From: Galbibacter mesophilus | GTDB taxonomy: Bacteria; Bacteroidota; Bacteroidia; Flavobacteriales; Flavobacteriaceae | Length of the DNA stretch: 64,000 bases | Direction: 5' to 3' | Assembly: GCF_023721415.1 (NCBI RefSeq) | Contig: NZ_JAMQVC010000001.1 | Coordinates: 868,001-932,000 of the forward strand | Shown: in pieces, positions 17,071-26,586 of the stretch | How the letters are laid out: the number at the start of each line of letters is the position of its first letter | Position numbering within the stretch: position 1 is the first letter of the stretch | Translations under genes and position numbers: made by a program | The notes under the pieces: model-generated | The model's database searches: none | What the model was told of the DNA's origin: nothing | Seen by the model: the letters and a program-made list of their open reading frames with translations, nothing else

Positions 17071-18651
17071 TTATGCTGCCGATTTATCCTTCCCCTTAAA
17101 TATTGCTGTAAAACTGGGCGGATTGTGTATTACCCCTTTCTCTGAAATCAACTTTACTTCAATATTTTTTTCCTTTGCTTTCAACACGAAATCGTCCAAT
17201 ATTTCTAGAATATCATAGTTCAATCGAATGGTTTTTCTTACATCCAATTCAAGCAAAGTATCATTTGGAAGATCGTTTAACTCTTTTAAAATCGCGCCTT
17301 TATTCAGAAAAGAAATCTCTTCCGCTAAGGTCATCTTAACATAATGCCCGCCACTCTCTTTCTTTTCAATATGAAGAAAATGAGAATTCTTATAATTATT
17401 AATAAGAATGATTGCAATCCCTACGGCCAATCCCAAACCAATTCCCATTAGAAGATCGGTAAACACTACCCCTAAAACGGTCACTACGAAAGGAATAAAT
17501 TGCTCTTTTCCTAAGCTGAACATTTTTTTAAACAAAGATGGTTTTGCAAGCTTATATCCAACTACTAAAAGTACGGCTGCTAACACGGCCAAAGGAATTT
17601 TATTTAAGAGCGTTGGAATTAATATCACGGAAGATAATAGGAAGAAACCGTGAATAATGGCAGAAAGTTTTGTTTTTGCCCCTGATTGAATATTAGCAGA
17701 ACTTCTAACAATTACCTGCGTAATAGGCAATCCACCAATAAAGCCAGAAACCATATTACCGGTACCTTGTGCAAATAATTCGCGATTGGTTGGGGTTATT
17801 CTTTTTTCGGGGTCAAGTTTATCAGTTGCTTCCACGCAAAGCAGTGTTTCCAAACTAGCTACTATGGCAATGGTAAAACCTGAAATCCACACCTGCGGAT
17901 TGGTAATTGCAGCAAAATTAGGAAAGGTGAACTGCCCTATAAAATCGTCTGTGCTCTCTGGAACCGGAACCGATACTAAATGATTTTTTGCGATAGCTAA
18001 AACTGAAGACGGATCGACCAAAACATAAAATAACACTCCGAAAACTACTGCTACCAAAGGACCTGGTACAATTTTAAAAAAATCGCTTTTCTTTACAAGT
18101 ACAAGTTCCCAAAGCAATAAAATTCCTAAGGAAATACTGGAAACCAGTAAAGCACCCGGTGAAATATAATTAAACATCTCGCCCAATGCAGAAAATGTAT
18201 TTTCACCGTCAAGTTGGAAAAAATTAAGATCCCCTTCGTAATCACTATCGTACCCAAAGGCATGAGGGATTTGCTTCAAAAAAATGATTATACCGATACC
18301 TGCCAACATCCCCTTGATTACCGATGAAGGAAAGTAGTACCCAATAATTCCAGCTTTTAAAAGTCCGAGGATTATTTGTAAGGCACCACCGATTACAACA
18401 GCAACCAAAAAGTTTTCGAAGCCTAAAGTAGCAATGGCACTTAAAACAATAACCGCCAATCCAGCTGCCGGACCACTAACTCCAATTTGAGATCCACTAA
18501 TGCTACCTACCACGATACCACCAATAATTCCTGCTATGAGTCCAGAAAAAAGAGGAGCTCCACTTGCCAAAGCAATTCCTAAACAAAGTGGCAGTGCCAC
18601 AAAAAACACTACTATACTGGCTGGTAAATCTTTCTTTAAATGTTTAAACAT
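17071..18651 (-). CDS. SulP family anion transporter, probable bicarbonate importer
   Basis: The product is a 526-aa inner-membrane transporter. The N-terminal MFKHLKKDLPASIVVFFVALPLCLGIALASGAP is the SulP entry motif; about ten to twelve hydrophobic helices follow, then a C-terminal STAS-like domain (about 430-515; LLELDVRKTIRLNYDILEIL). SulP proteins carry sulfate, bicarbonate or organic anions. The adjacent carbonic anhydrase and terminator suggest a bicarbonate role; the transported ion cannot be read directly. Confidence 0.92.
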   Translation of the reverse strand: MFKHLKKDLPASIVVFFVALPLCLGIALASGAPLFSGLIAGIIGGIVVGSISGSQIGVSGPAAGLAVIVLSAIATLGFENFLVAVVIGGALQIILGLLKAGIIGYYFPSSVIKGMLAGIGIIIFLKQIPHAFGYDSDYEGDLNFFQLDGENTFSALGEMFNYISPGALLVSSISLGILLLWELVLVKKSDFFKIVPGPLVAVVFGVLFYVLVDPSSVLAIAKNHLVSVPVPESTDDFIGQFTFPNFAAITNPQVWISGFTIAIVASLETLLCVEATDKLDPEKRITPTNRELFAQGTGNMVSGFIGGLPITQVIVRSSANIQSGAKTKLSAIIHGFFLLSSVILIPTLLNKIPLAVLAAVLLVVGYKLAKPSLFKKMFSLGKEQFIPFVVTVLGVVFTDLLMGIGLGLAVGIAIILINNYKNSHFLHIEKKESGGHYVKMTLAEEISFLNKGAILKELNDLPNDTLLELDVRKTIRLNYDILEILDDFVLKAKEKNIEVKLISEKGVIHNPPSFTAIFKGKDKSAA

Positions 18652-18915
18652 AATTCTATTTTATTTTTTCACAATGTCGGGTTTATTGCTGATTGGATAA
18701 CCAGTTCTTATTACGTTTTATAACTTTCTGTCCTACTCAACAGAGCTTATGCATTTAGAAACCTAATACAGAACTTTGTGTTATCCCCTTAAAAACGACC
18801 ATTATGATGGTTTTGGTTGAAAAATTAAATTCTAATAAGATAATTGGAATAAAGTAGATATGGATCATTTGCTTTAAAAACACAGCTACATCAAAATCTA
18901 CAACATGAATAGTAT

Positions 18916-19233
18916 TCAAGAAATGAATTCTGGTGGAGGAATTATTACATCTATTACTTGCTCGTAATGATGGGAAATATGATAGTGATAATTTTCCCTT
19001 TTCTTAATAATTGCATTAATGGGAAAGCTAGTATTGCTTGATGAAGTAAGCTGCTTAATTTCTTTGAGCTCATTACCAACATCATTTTTTTCTTCTTCAG
19101 CTAAGTTGTAAAAAACAGAAACCTCCGCATTTTTTTCAACAACCGTAATAATAGTTGGGGCTATTAAAAAAAAGCAGAAAACCAGCAAAAAGAAGCAAAT
19201 AAATATTTTCTTATTCGTATTTAACACTAACAA
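18916..19233 (-). CDS. Small secreted or membrane-anchored protein, unknown
   Basis: This is a 105-aa protein with one N-terminal hydrophobic segment (IFICFFLLVFCFFLIAPTII), then an acidic stretch AEEEKNDVGNELKEIKQL and a Tyr/His-rich tail YHYHISHHYEQVIDVIIPPP. The frame has no ATG: it opens with TTG (19233) or GTG (19227). It lies just downstream of the Bat operon end on the same strand? No: it lies 57 bp beyond the batE stop, in the direction of transcription. It is probably a real flavobacterial small protein with no recognised domain. Confidence 0.6.
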   Translation of the reverse strand: MLVLNTNKKIFICFFLLVFCFFLIAPTIITVVEKNAEVSVFYNLAEEEKNDVGNELKEIKQLTSSSNTSFPINAIIKKRENYHYHISHHYEQVIDVIIPPPEFIS

Positions 19234-19290
19234 TCTTTTTATAAGACAGTTAAATATACTGTTTTTTGAAGAACTTTTTGTTAAGGAAGC

Positions 19291-20076
19291 TTAAAAGTCT
19301 TTAATCTCTTTTAGTTCGCTACTTGGCAACCAACCAATTTTACCATCAGCAAGTTTTATTTTATTCCATTCGCCTAACACTTCCAACACATTTACTTTTG
19401 TGCCTTCGTGTAATTTAAAAACTTCGTTGCTTCCCATATTGGGTTCGGACATTATGGAAGTTTCTTTAGAAAAAATAATGGCAGGCCTTTTTCCTTGCTC
19501 CAAATCGTATTGCTGATAAGCAAAACCAAAACTGGCAACGGAAATAATAAGCAAAAGAACGCTCAAGCCGAAGTAAATTCGTTTCTTAGTGCTAAACGCG
19601 GCAAAATAATACAGTAAAAATAATATTACGAACAATATCATACCAACGATGGCCAATATAGCCCAGGAATTATAAGACAGTCTTCCTATAAAGTTTTCAA
19701 AAAGCTTATCAATCCCTGTTTGCGGCATTACATCAATCGCGTCTATGGTCATGTTTTTGGCAAACTGCAAATTGTTTAAAACATCTTGATCATCAGGGTC
19801 TAGCAACAAAGCCTTTTCGTAGTAATAAATACTCGGAGCTATTTGGTTCAATTTATAATAGCTATTTCCCAAATTATAGTAAAGCGCCGCCGAATGTTCA
19901 CCGTTTTCAGCAATCTGCAAATATGACTCAATGGCTTCTTGGTATTTACCGTTGTTGTAAAAGCTATTTCCTTTTTCGAACAATGCTTCATTTTGTCCGA
20001 AAGCTAAACAAGTGAAAAGGGTAAAAACAACCCATACATAAAACTGACTGTATATATTTTTATGCCTCATCCTCAT
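19291..20076 (-). CDS. batE: BatE, TPR and SH3-like protein
   Basis: The product is a 261-aa protein: signal peptide (FYVWVVFTLFTCLAFG), TPR repeats (about 30-115; ALFEKGNSFYNNGKYQEAIES and AALYYNLGNSYYKLNQIAPS), two transmembrane helices (about 140-190), and a C-terminal bacterial SH3-like domain (IMSEPNMGSNEVFKLHEGTKVNVLE...GWLPSSEL). It is the last gene of the Bat operon, with ATGA overlap to batD. In Bacteroidota the Bat proteins form an envelope complex with MoxR; BatE may scaffold it (inference). Confidence 0.9.
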   Translation of the reverse strand: MRMRHKNIYSQFYVWVVFTLFTCLAFGQNEALFEKGNSFYNNGKYQEAIESYLQIAENGEHSAALYYNLGNSYYKLNQIAPSIYYYEKALLLDPDDQDVLNNLQFAKNMTIDAIDVMPQTGIDKLFENFIGRLSYNSWAILAIVGMILFVILFLLYYFAAFSTKKRIYFGLSVLLLIISVASFGFAYQQYDLEQGKRPAIIFSKETSIMSEPNMGSNEVFKLHEGTKVNVLEVLGEWNKIKLADGKIGWLPSSELKEIKDF

Positions 20077-21854
20077 TTCAATTGTTTATCAATTAAAGAA
20101 ATCACTTCTGCCGCTTTATTATAATCCCTTTCCATTTCTGCCATAGTGCTTGGTGAGTACCTCGCCAATTCACAATTCTTTAGCAGCGTAATAAAATCTT
20201 CCACTACCTGCGGTTCTACATTTTTAGAAAGCAGCAATTCACTTATTTTTTCTTTACTGAATTCTGATGTTACAATCTTCAGCTTAGCCTTTAAATAGTT
20301 GTGTAGAGCTCTTTCCAAAGATTCGTAAAACGCATCTTTATCACCAAGGTTTTTCTTTGCCTCGGAAAGATATTTCTTGGCCAACTTATTCGCCTTGCGC
20401 ACTCGGTTTCCTATGACATCACTTGCCATCGCGGCTCTTCTTTTTCCTATGAAGATTGCTATAGGAATAAATAGAAGTGGAAGCAATAACAATAAATAAA
20501 ACAACGTTGAACCAAAGAAAGCCGATGACTCTTTCGGGAATAAATCGGTAGTCAATTTTATAAATCGAAATTGATTCCCTGTAACCGCAACGGGCTGTTT
20601 GGCACTCGTATTGGTATCTGCATTCGAAGCTACTTCAGAAGCGCTCGAAGGCCCTTCGTACACATTAACCAATGCCTGTTGCGAGGTGATTGTTTTGTAT
20701 TCTTCTTCTTCAGGATCAAAATAGGAGAAAGCAACCGTTGGTATTGGGTATTTCCCTCGGTATTGCGGGACGATCGTATAGTTATCGGTTATACTTCCTT
20801 TCATCCCAGAAATAGAAGTGCTAATATTCTCTTCAAATTCCGGTTCGTACACCTCCAAAGAACTCGGCAACGTTAATTTTGGAAGGTTAAAGAGTTTTAA
20901 ATTTCCATTTCCGCTAACTTTAACTTTTGCGGTTAACGACTCATTCGCTTTTAAATCGGTTTTGGACAATACCACATCAAAATCAAACTGACCTACAGCA
21001 CCAGTAAAACCTGCTGGCTTTCCTTGCTCTGGTAATGGTTTTACATTAATGGTTCGCTTTCCTGCTGTAACAGTTTTATTTGTTTGGGTGAATAATCGTC
21101 CACCAAAAATATCCCTTCTATTCGTAGGCACGTCTACAGTTACGTCCAATGCAAGTGGCTCCAATTCTAAACTGCCCGTCTTTTGAGGGTATAAAACAAC
21201 TCTCTTTAAAACTACATAACGATATTGTTTCCCTTGGTAGGTTCCATTTTCTACTTGATATCGAGTCACTTTAATATCTTGCGACCAGAAATTATTATAT
21301 TTAGGGTTTGCTTTTGGGAGAAAGTTGGAAACGTTTATACGCGGACTCACATATAATTTGTACACCACGCTCACCGCCTCATTTAAATACGGATTCGCAT
21401 TAGATACTTCGGCAACCAAATGTAGATTATCATCAGCGATGTCATCTGCGGAAGGTGGCGCGTTGGGATCGTTTACAGCCTCTGTTACTTCTATTCGTAC
21501 TGGTTGCGTTTTATATACATTCCCTGCTATTTCTACCGTTGCCTGATTGATGGTGAATGTCCCTTTTGAATTTGGCGTTAGAATATAGGAATACGATTTA
21601 GAAAAGCTTCGTTTTCCGTTCACCCAAGAATTGCTTATGGATTGGTTTGGCCCCATAACCACCCTAAATCCATTAAAATTAGGTGGCGTAAAATTATCGC
21701 CATCCTTATTCATAGTGAATTCTATACGCAAACGTTCATTAACGCCCAATTTATCTTTACTTACTTTGGCTTCAAACTGCACACCCTCTTCTTGGGCATG
21801 CGAAATTCCCGTAAGCAGTATTAAAAATGTCGCTATTAATAATCTAATATTCAT
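20073..21854 (-). CDS. batD: BatD envelope protein
   Basis: The product is a 593-aa membrane-anchored protein: signal MNIRLLIATFLILLTGISHAQ, then several beta-sandwich domains (about 25-430) including PPNFNGFRVVMGPNQSIS and YSYILTPNSKGTFTI, typical of BatD. A transmembrane helix (FYLLLLLPLLFIPIAIFIG, about 447-466) precedes a cytoplasmic helical tail with KKYLSEAKKNLGDKDAFYES. Its stop overlaps the batE start by four bases. BatD is an aerotolerance-operon marker of unknown biochemical function. Confidence 0.92.
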   Translation of the reverse strand: MNIRLLIATFLILLTGISHAQEEGVQFEAKVSKDKLGVNERLRIEFTMNKDGDNFTPPNFNGFRVVMGPNQSISNSWVNGKRSFSKSYSYILTPNSKGTFTINQATVEIAGNVYKTQPVRIEVTEAVNDPNAPPSADDIADDNLHLVAEVSNANPYLNEAVSVVYKLYVSPRINVSNFLPKANPKYNNFWSQDIKVTRYQVENGTYQGKQYRYVVLKRVVLYPQKTGSLELEPLALDVTVDVPTNRRDIFGGRLFTQTNKTVTAGKRTINVKPLPEQGKPAGFTGAVGQFDFDVVLSKTDLKANESLTAKVKVSGNGNLKLFNLPKLTLPSSLEVYEPEFEENISTSISGMKGSITDNYTIVPQYRGKYPIPTVAFSYFDPEEEEYKTITSQQALVNVYEGPSSASEVASNADTNTSAKQPVAVTGNQFRFIKLTTDLFPKESSAFFGSTLFYLLLLLPLLFIPIAIFIGKRRAAMASDVIGNRVRKANKLAKKYLSEAKKNLGDKDAFYESLERALHNYLKAKLKIVTSEFSKEKISELLLSKNVEPQVVEDFITLLKNCELARYSPSTMAEMERDYNKAAEVISLIDKQLK

Positions 21855-21860
21855 GTTTCT

Positions 21861-22796
21861 TTACCAATCTTTTTCAGATTTTACAGGAACTCCCTTCACT
21901 TTTTCAGCATTTATTTTATCCTGAACCTTCTTTTCTTCATTGTTCATCGCTTCCAAGATGTTTTTTATCTGCTGAGGCGATAGCTGATTTGGTCTTGGCT
22001 GCTGCTGTTGCTGCTGCTGATCTTGTGGCTTATCTCCTTGATTTTGTTTTTGTTGATCCTCGGGATTTTCTTTCCCTTCATCTTGCTTATTATCTTCAGG
22101 GTTTTCTCCCTCTTCGTCATTATTTTCTCCTTTATCATCTTTTTGATCTCCTTGATCATCATCTTTCTCTTCCCCTTCGTCTCCTTCTTTCTTATCCTGC
22201 TGATCTTGGTTATCTTTATTTTCGTCTTGATTGTCTTTATCCTGATCTTGGTTTTGATCTTGATTATTCTGGTTCTCTTCCTGTTGCTTTTTCAACATTT
22301 CTTTAGCCAAGGCTAAATTATACCGTGTTTCTTCATCTTTAGGGTTGTTACGCAATGCTTCCTTATAAGCCTCCACTGCTTTTTGGTATTCTTTATTTTT
22401 CATAAAAACATTCCCCAAATTGTGGTATGCCTTATGTTTTTCTTCTTTAGTTTTAGCCGTATTGCCTGCCTCTTTAAATCTCATGAAAGCCTCCCCCATG
22501 CTGTTTTCATTGTAGTAAACGTTGCCAAGATTGTACTTTGCCTTGGCATTTTCACCACTTTTGGCAATCGCCTTTCTATACGCTGCTTCCGCTTCTACCA
22601 CATCATTGTTTTCTTGAAGAATCTCATTCCCTTGGAACGTATATTCTTTTGAAACCGAAAGCGCCTTTTCTTTAGCTCTTTCCAACGCTTCGGAATCTTG
22701 TGCTTGTGCGTTTATCCCTAAAAAAAGCCCCAAAATAGTTAAAAAAACTAAGTTAGACTCTTTAAATCCTTTTTTTGAATTTTGATTAGTTTTCAT
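21861..22796 (-). CDS. batC: BatC, TPR protein with low-complexity tail
   Basis: The product is a 311-aa periplasmic protein: signal peptide ending near AQAQ (about 33), TPR repeats (about 55-170; AKYNLGNVYYNENSMGEAFMR, AYHNLGNVFMKNKEYQKAVEAY), then a strongly biased Gln/Asp/Glu/Lys/Asn tail (about 170-275). The C-terminal NQLSPQQIKNILEAMNNEEKKVQDKIN recurs in BatC proteins. It overlaps batB by 11 bp. The tail's DNA gives long open frames on the other strand that are compositional artefacts. Confidence 0.9.
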   Translation of the reverse strand: MKTNQNSKKGFKESNLVFLTILGLFLGINAQAQDSEALERAKEKALSVSKEYTFQGNEILQENNDVVEAEAAYRKAIAKSGENAKAKYNLGNVYYNENSMGEAFMRFKEAGNTAKTKEEKHKAYHNLGNVFMKNKEYQKAVEAYKEALRNNPKDEETRYNLALAKEMLKKQQEENQNNQDQNQDQDKDNQDENKDNQDQQDKKEGDEGEEKDDDQGDQKDDKGENNDEEGENPEDNKQDEGKENPEDQQKQNQGDKPQDQQQQQQQPRPNQLSPQQIKNILEAMNNEEKKVQDKINAEKVKGVPVKSEKDW

Positions 22797-23850
22797 CTTC
22801 CCCTCCTTTTGCTTTCTCGTTAAACAAGTTTAATCGTTGAATCCAAACCGTTTTTCTTTCCAATAAGAAAATATCTAAAAACAATAAGGCAATTGCGATG
22901 GCAACAAACCACTGGAACTGATCTTTGAAATCTGCATATTGCTTGGACTCAAATTCAGTTTTTTCCATAGTGTTCAAGGTATCGGTTACAAAATCAACAA
23001 CTTCTTCGGTGTTACTACCGTTAATGTATTCACCGCCACCTTCGGAAGCAATGCTACTCAACATATTCTCATCCAGCTGGGTAATAACCACCTCTCCATT
23101 CTGATCTTTTTTGTAGGAATCTATAATTCCATTTATCCGTAAAGGAATAGGGCCTCCTTTTGCTGTTCCCACTCCGATAGTAAAAATTTTAATCCCTTCG
23201 TCCTTGGCTTTTTCAACAGATTCTATTGCCATATCCGAATGATCTTCCCCATCAGAAATTAAAAACAATACGCGGTTCGTTTGATCTTGATCGTCGTAGT
23301 ACGTAGTCGCCAAATCTATAGCTTCGTTGATGGCCGTACCTTGGGAGGACATCATATCGGTATTCATGCTCTGTAAGAACATTTTCCCCGCGGAATAATC
23401 GGTTGTAATGGGCAATTGTGGAAAAGCTTGTCCTGCGTAGGCTATGATTCCAATACGATCGCTCGCCAAGTTATTAATGATTTCGGATACTATTCGCTTG
23501 GCTTTTTCCAATCGGTTAGGCGCTATGTCTTCCGCAGCCATACTTTTGGAAACATCAATAGCAAAAACAACGTCTACTCCCTCCCGTTTCACCGTTTCAA
23601 GCTTGGTTCCGATTTTAGGATTTACCAAAGCAATCGCCAAACTTGCCAAAGCAAGCATAACTACAATTAATTTCAAGGCCGATTTAAATGTTGAACGGTT
23701 GGGACTTAGTCTATCCAACAAGTCTGCATCCGCAAATTGCTTTTGTGCACGCTTTTGCCAAAACTTAAAGGCTAGAAACAACAATAACAGCACTGGCAAT
23801 AAAGTCAGCACATAGAAATATATTTTTTCGTCTAATTGATAAATATCCAT
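22786..23850 (-). CDS. batB: BatB, VWA membrane protein
   Basis: The product is a 354-aa protein: two N-terminal membrane helices (about 10-30 and 58-78), a von Willebrand factor A domain (about 90-280) with MIDAS motif DVSKS (Asp99, Ser101, Ser103) and downstream ISDGEDHSD, and a C-terminal membrane helix (FQWFVAIAIALLFLDIFLL). VWA domains bind partners through a metal ion. It begins 3 bp after batA and its end overlaps batC. Confidence 0.94.
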   Translation of the reverse strand: MDIYQLDEKIYFYVLTLLPVLLLLFLAFKFWQKRAQKQFADADLLDRLSPNRSTFKSALKLIVVMLALASLAIALVNPKIGTKLETVKREGVDVVFAIDVSKSMAAEDIAPNRLEKAKRIVSEIINNLASDRIGIIAYAGQAFPQLPITTDYSAGKMFLQSMNTDMMSSQGTAINEAIDLATTYYDDQDQTNRVLFLISDGEDHSDMAIESVEKAKDEGIKIFTIGVGTAKGGPIPLRINGIIDSYKKDQNGEVVITQLDENMLSSIASEGGGEYINGSNTEEVVDFVTDTLNTMEKTEFESKQYADFKDQFQWFVAIAIALLFLDIFLLERKTVWIQRLNLFNEKAKGGEDEN

Positions 23851-23853
23851 AGT

Positions 23854-24855
23854 CTAAACAAAACTTCTAAAAACAGTGTACCTCAACAAATATTCCAACA
23901 ATAGCAGTCCGCATGCTAAAAGGGCAAATACTCTAAATTTCTCTTCGTAATTGTAATATTTAAACTCCTCTATATCTGTTTTTTCCAGTTTATTAATCTC
24001 TTCATAGATTTCGGAAAGCTTTTCATTGTTTGTTGCCCTAAAGTATTTTCCACCTGTTTTATCGGCTATATCTTTCAGCAGGGCTTCATCTATCTCCACT
24101 TTACTCATTCCATATCTAAAGCTTCCATCCGGATTATAGGCAATGGGCGACAATGCCATTCCATTACTACCCAAACCAATTGTGTATGTTTTAATACCAT
24201 ATTCAATGGCTAATCCAGCAGCGGTTTGTGGTTCTATGAATCCGCTATTGTTAACTCCGTCAGTAAGTAAAATAATTACCTTACTTTTCGCTTTGCTATC
24301 TTTCAATCGGTTTACGGATGTTGCCAAGCCCATTCCAATAGCCGTTCCATCTTCCAATTGCCCATATTTAATATCGTTCAAAGAACGTAAAACAATAGCT
24401 TTATCGCTGGTGATTGGGGTTTTCGTAAAACTTTCCCCAGAATACACCACCAAACCAATTCGGTCGTTAACGCGCTCTTTAATAAATTCTGCGGCCACTT
24501 TCTTTAAGGCACTCAATCTATTCGGTTTTAAATCGCGCGCCAGCATACTGGAAGAAACATCTATTGCCATAACAATATCGATTCCCCTTGTAGTTTTCGT
24601 ACGCGTGGAAATATCTTCAGTCTGCGGTCTTGCCATGGCTACAATTAACGCCGCCAATGCTAAAAGACGCATCACAAATAGTGCTGGCTGAAGTTTTGCC
24701 AAAATAGATGGCGTACCTTTAAACCCTTTTATACTTGATATTTTTAAAGAAGCGGTTTGTTTTTTACGCTTAAAAAAATACCATGCAATCGCTACTGGTA
24801 GTAGTAAAAACAACCAGAAAAATTGTGGATTTGCGAATTGTATATTTTCAAACAT
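23854..24855 (-). CDS. batA: BatA, VWA membrane protein
   Basis: The product is a 333-aa VWA protein: N-terminal helices (FFWLFLLLPVAIAWYFF; LFVMRLLALAALIVAMARPQ), a VWA domain with intact MIDAS DVSSS (Asp99, Ser101, Ser103) and LLTDGVNNSG, and a C-terminal helix (VFALLACGLLLLEYLLRY). It follows a DUF4381-like gene by 2 bp and precedes batB. The A/B pair is paralogous, and the MIDAS is intact in both. Confidence 0.94.
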   Translation of the reverse strand: MFENIQFANPQFFWLFLLLPVAIAWYFFKRKKQTASLKISSIKGFKGTPSILAKLQPALFVMRLLALAALIVAMARPQTEDISTRTKTTRGIDIVMAIDVSSSMLARDLKPNRLSALKKVAAEFIKERVNDRIGLVVYSGESFTKTPITSDKAIVLRSLNDIKYGQLEDGTAIGMGLATSVNRLKDSKAKSKVIILLTDGVNNSGFIEPQTAAGLAIEYGIKTYTIGLGSNGMALSPIAYNPDGSFRYGMSKVEIDEALLKDIADKTGGKYFRATNNEKLSEIYEEINKLEKTDIEEFKYYNYEEKFRVFALLACGLLLLEYLLRYTVFRSFV

Positions 24856-24857
24856 AA

Positions 24858-26516
24858 TTAGCTTTCCGTTTTAAAGTCAATAGAATTCGTAACTCTTTCA
24901 ACAATTTCTTTCGCATATCGATCGTCTTGCTCATACACCATTATCACTTGCTGAAAACCTCCATTTTGCACAAAACTTAAAATAACATACGCTTCTTCAC
25001 GTACTTTATTGGTTTCTGGGTTTTCAATTTCCAGTGTACCGAATACTTTATTGCCTTCTTTACCTGTTGGTGTTGTTAAATCTTCCTGCTTAACAATCAT
25101 ATTTTTTGCACCTGCTTTTTCTACTTGCTCTAAAGCTGCATCGATGGCTTTTTTGGCATCAAAATCGGCTTCTTTATTGTAAGTGGAAATACTGGTTTTT
25201 ATATAGAAATTACTTCCCAATTCTCCGTACGAAAACTCTTGATGACTACTAGTGCCCGTCATTTCATTGGAAGCAATTTCTTCATCTCTTTTTAAAACCT
25301 CTGGGGTCTCTAAATAAATAGCTGGAAATCCGTAAGAACTTCCAATCCATTCATTTTCCAATAATGTTTTGGTAGGATGGCCAAAAACAGAGTCTTTTAC
25401 GGAACTAAAGCCATATTTGTAGGTAAAAACTCCAGCTGTAATTACCAATACCGCAACGCCCGCTGCTATCGCGTATTTTATCTGTTGATGTCTTTTCTTA
25501 CGCTTAAACTCCTCCACATACTCTTCCTGCTCCATCAATTCTTCTTCGGTAGGTTCTGGCAACGCTTCTTTAGTTTTTACCACAATTTGTTCAATGGTTT
25601 TTCTGTCGCGATCAATCACCGAATTTTCAGGTGTTGACTTAGCAAATTTTACCAAATCAGCTGTTTGCAATACGTTTTTAAACTGCTTGATAGTATCATC
25701 ATCTATTTTAAGGCTTCCAGAATCACGCAGCATTTCCATTTTTGTAATCAACTCATCCGTTGTACTTTCCAATGCTGAAATATGCACATCTTCCTCCAAG
25801 TATGAACGTACAATATTGGTCAGTTCAGAATAGTATTCTTTGTATTCCGATTGAATTAAGTATTTCGATTCGTCCAATCTCTTCAATTCCGCTAAAGCGC
25901 GGTCGTACGGCGGTAACAACGCAATTTTTTCTTCTTCGGTAAGTGGTTTTTTTCTGAAGACAAACCAGTATAGCAATCCGCCTACCAAAGCAGCAACCAA
26001 CAATCCTCCCAGCAACCATTTCCACCAATCGCCCATAGGTTTTTCAACCTCAGCCAGCGCTTTGATGTCGTACATTTTTTGTTTGGTTGTATCAACCACT
26101 ACTGTATTTACCTCAATCTTAAGGGAATCTGTAAAATACGGTTTGTTGTTAATCATAACCTGCTGACGCGGCAAAGTGTAGCTCCCAGAATCAAACTGGG
26201 TTAGGGCATATTTCTTGATTAAGTTGAATTTATCCTGATTTACAATCGTATCGGTTGGCAAAGCTTCCACTACTTCCAAAGGCATAAAAGTTTGCCCTTC
26301 CGGAAAAATAACTTGTGAAGCGGTATCTGCTTCCACTTCAAAAGTAAAATGAATTTGCTCCCCTATTTTTATCGAAGTAGAATCTACCGATGACTTTACA
26401 GTGGGTGTAGATTGGGCTAACCCACAAAAGGACAAACAACAAAAAAGCAATAGTAAAATACTTGCTTTTTTATTGATTGATGCGATAAATGTATTTGTTA
26501 AGATTAAATCTGTCAT
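24858..26516 (-). CDS. Bat-operon membrane protein, BatD/DUF4381-like
   Basis: The product is a 552-aa protein: signal peptide (ILLLLFCCLSFCGLAQ), an N-terminal beta-sandwich (VKSSVDSTSIKIGEQIHFTFEVE, BatD-like), a transmembrane helix (WLLGGLLVAALVGGLLYWFVF, about 167-187), a helical cytoplasmic DUF4381-like segment (PPYDRALAELKRLDES...EYYSELTNIVRSYLEE), a second helix (AIAAGVAVLVITAGVFTY) and a distal domain (about 380-550) opening with LLENEWIGSSYGFPAIYLETP. It sits between the DUF58 and batA genes. The distal domain is not recognised and may be lineage-specific. Confidence 0.8.
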   Translation of the reverse strand: MTDLILTNTFIASINKKASILLLLFCCLSFCGLAQSTPTVKSSVDSTSIKIGEQIHFTFEVEADTASQVIFPEGQTFMPLEVVEALPTDTIVNQDKFNLIKKYALTQFDSGSYTLPRQQVMINNKPYFTDSLKIEVNTVVVDTTKQKMYDIKALAEVEKPMGDWWKWLLGGLLVAALVGGLLYWFVFRKKPLTEEEKIALLPPYDRALAELKRLDESKYLIQSEYKEYYSELTNIVRSYLEEDVHISALESTTDELITKMEMLRDSGSLKIDDDTIKQFKNVLQTADLVKFAKSTPENSVIDRDRKTIEQIVVKTKEALPEPTEEELMEQEEYVEEFKRKKRHQQIKYAIAAGVAVLVITAGVFTYKYGFSSVKDSVFGHPTKTLLENEWIGSSYGFPAIYLETPEVLKRDEEIASNEMTGTSSHQEFSYGELGSNFYIKTSISTYNKEADFDAKKAIDAALEQVEKAGAKNMIVKQEDLTTPTGKEGNKVFGTLEIENPETNKVREEAYVILSFVQNGGFQQVIMVYEQDDRYAKEIVERVTNSIDFKTES

Positions 26517-26586
26517 TTTTTATTTTCGTAATCTCACTGTTTATTTGGGCTCCTAACAAACAATAGTGCCCAGCGATAATTGTGGG

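Noticed and set aside
21965-22316. Long low-complexity open frames within batC on both strands
   Set aside because: They arise from the Gln/Asp/Glu/Lys-rich coding of the BatC tail and have no start context or protein-like composition.
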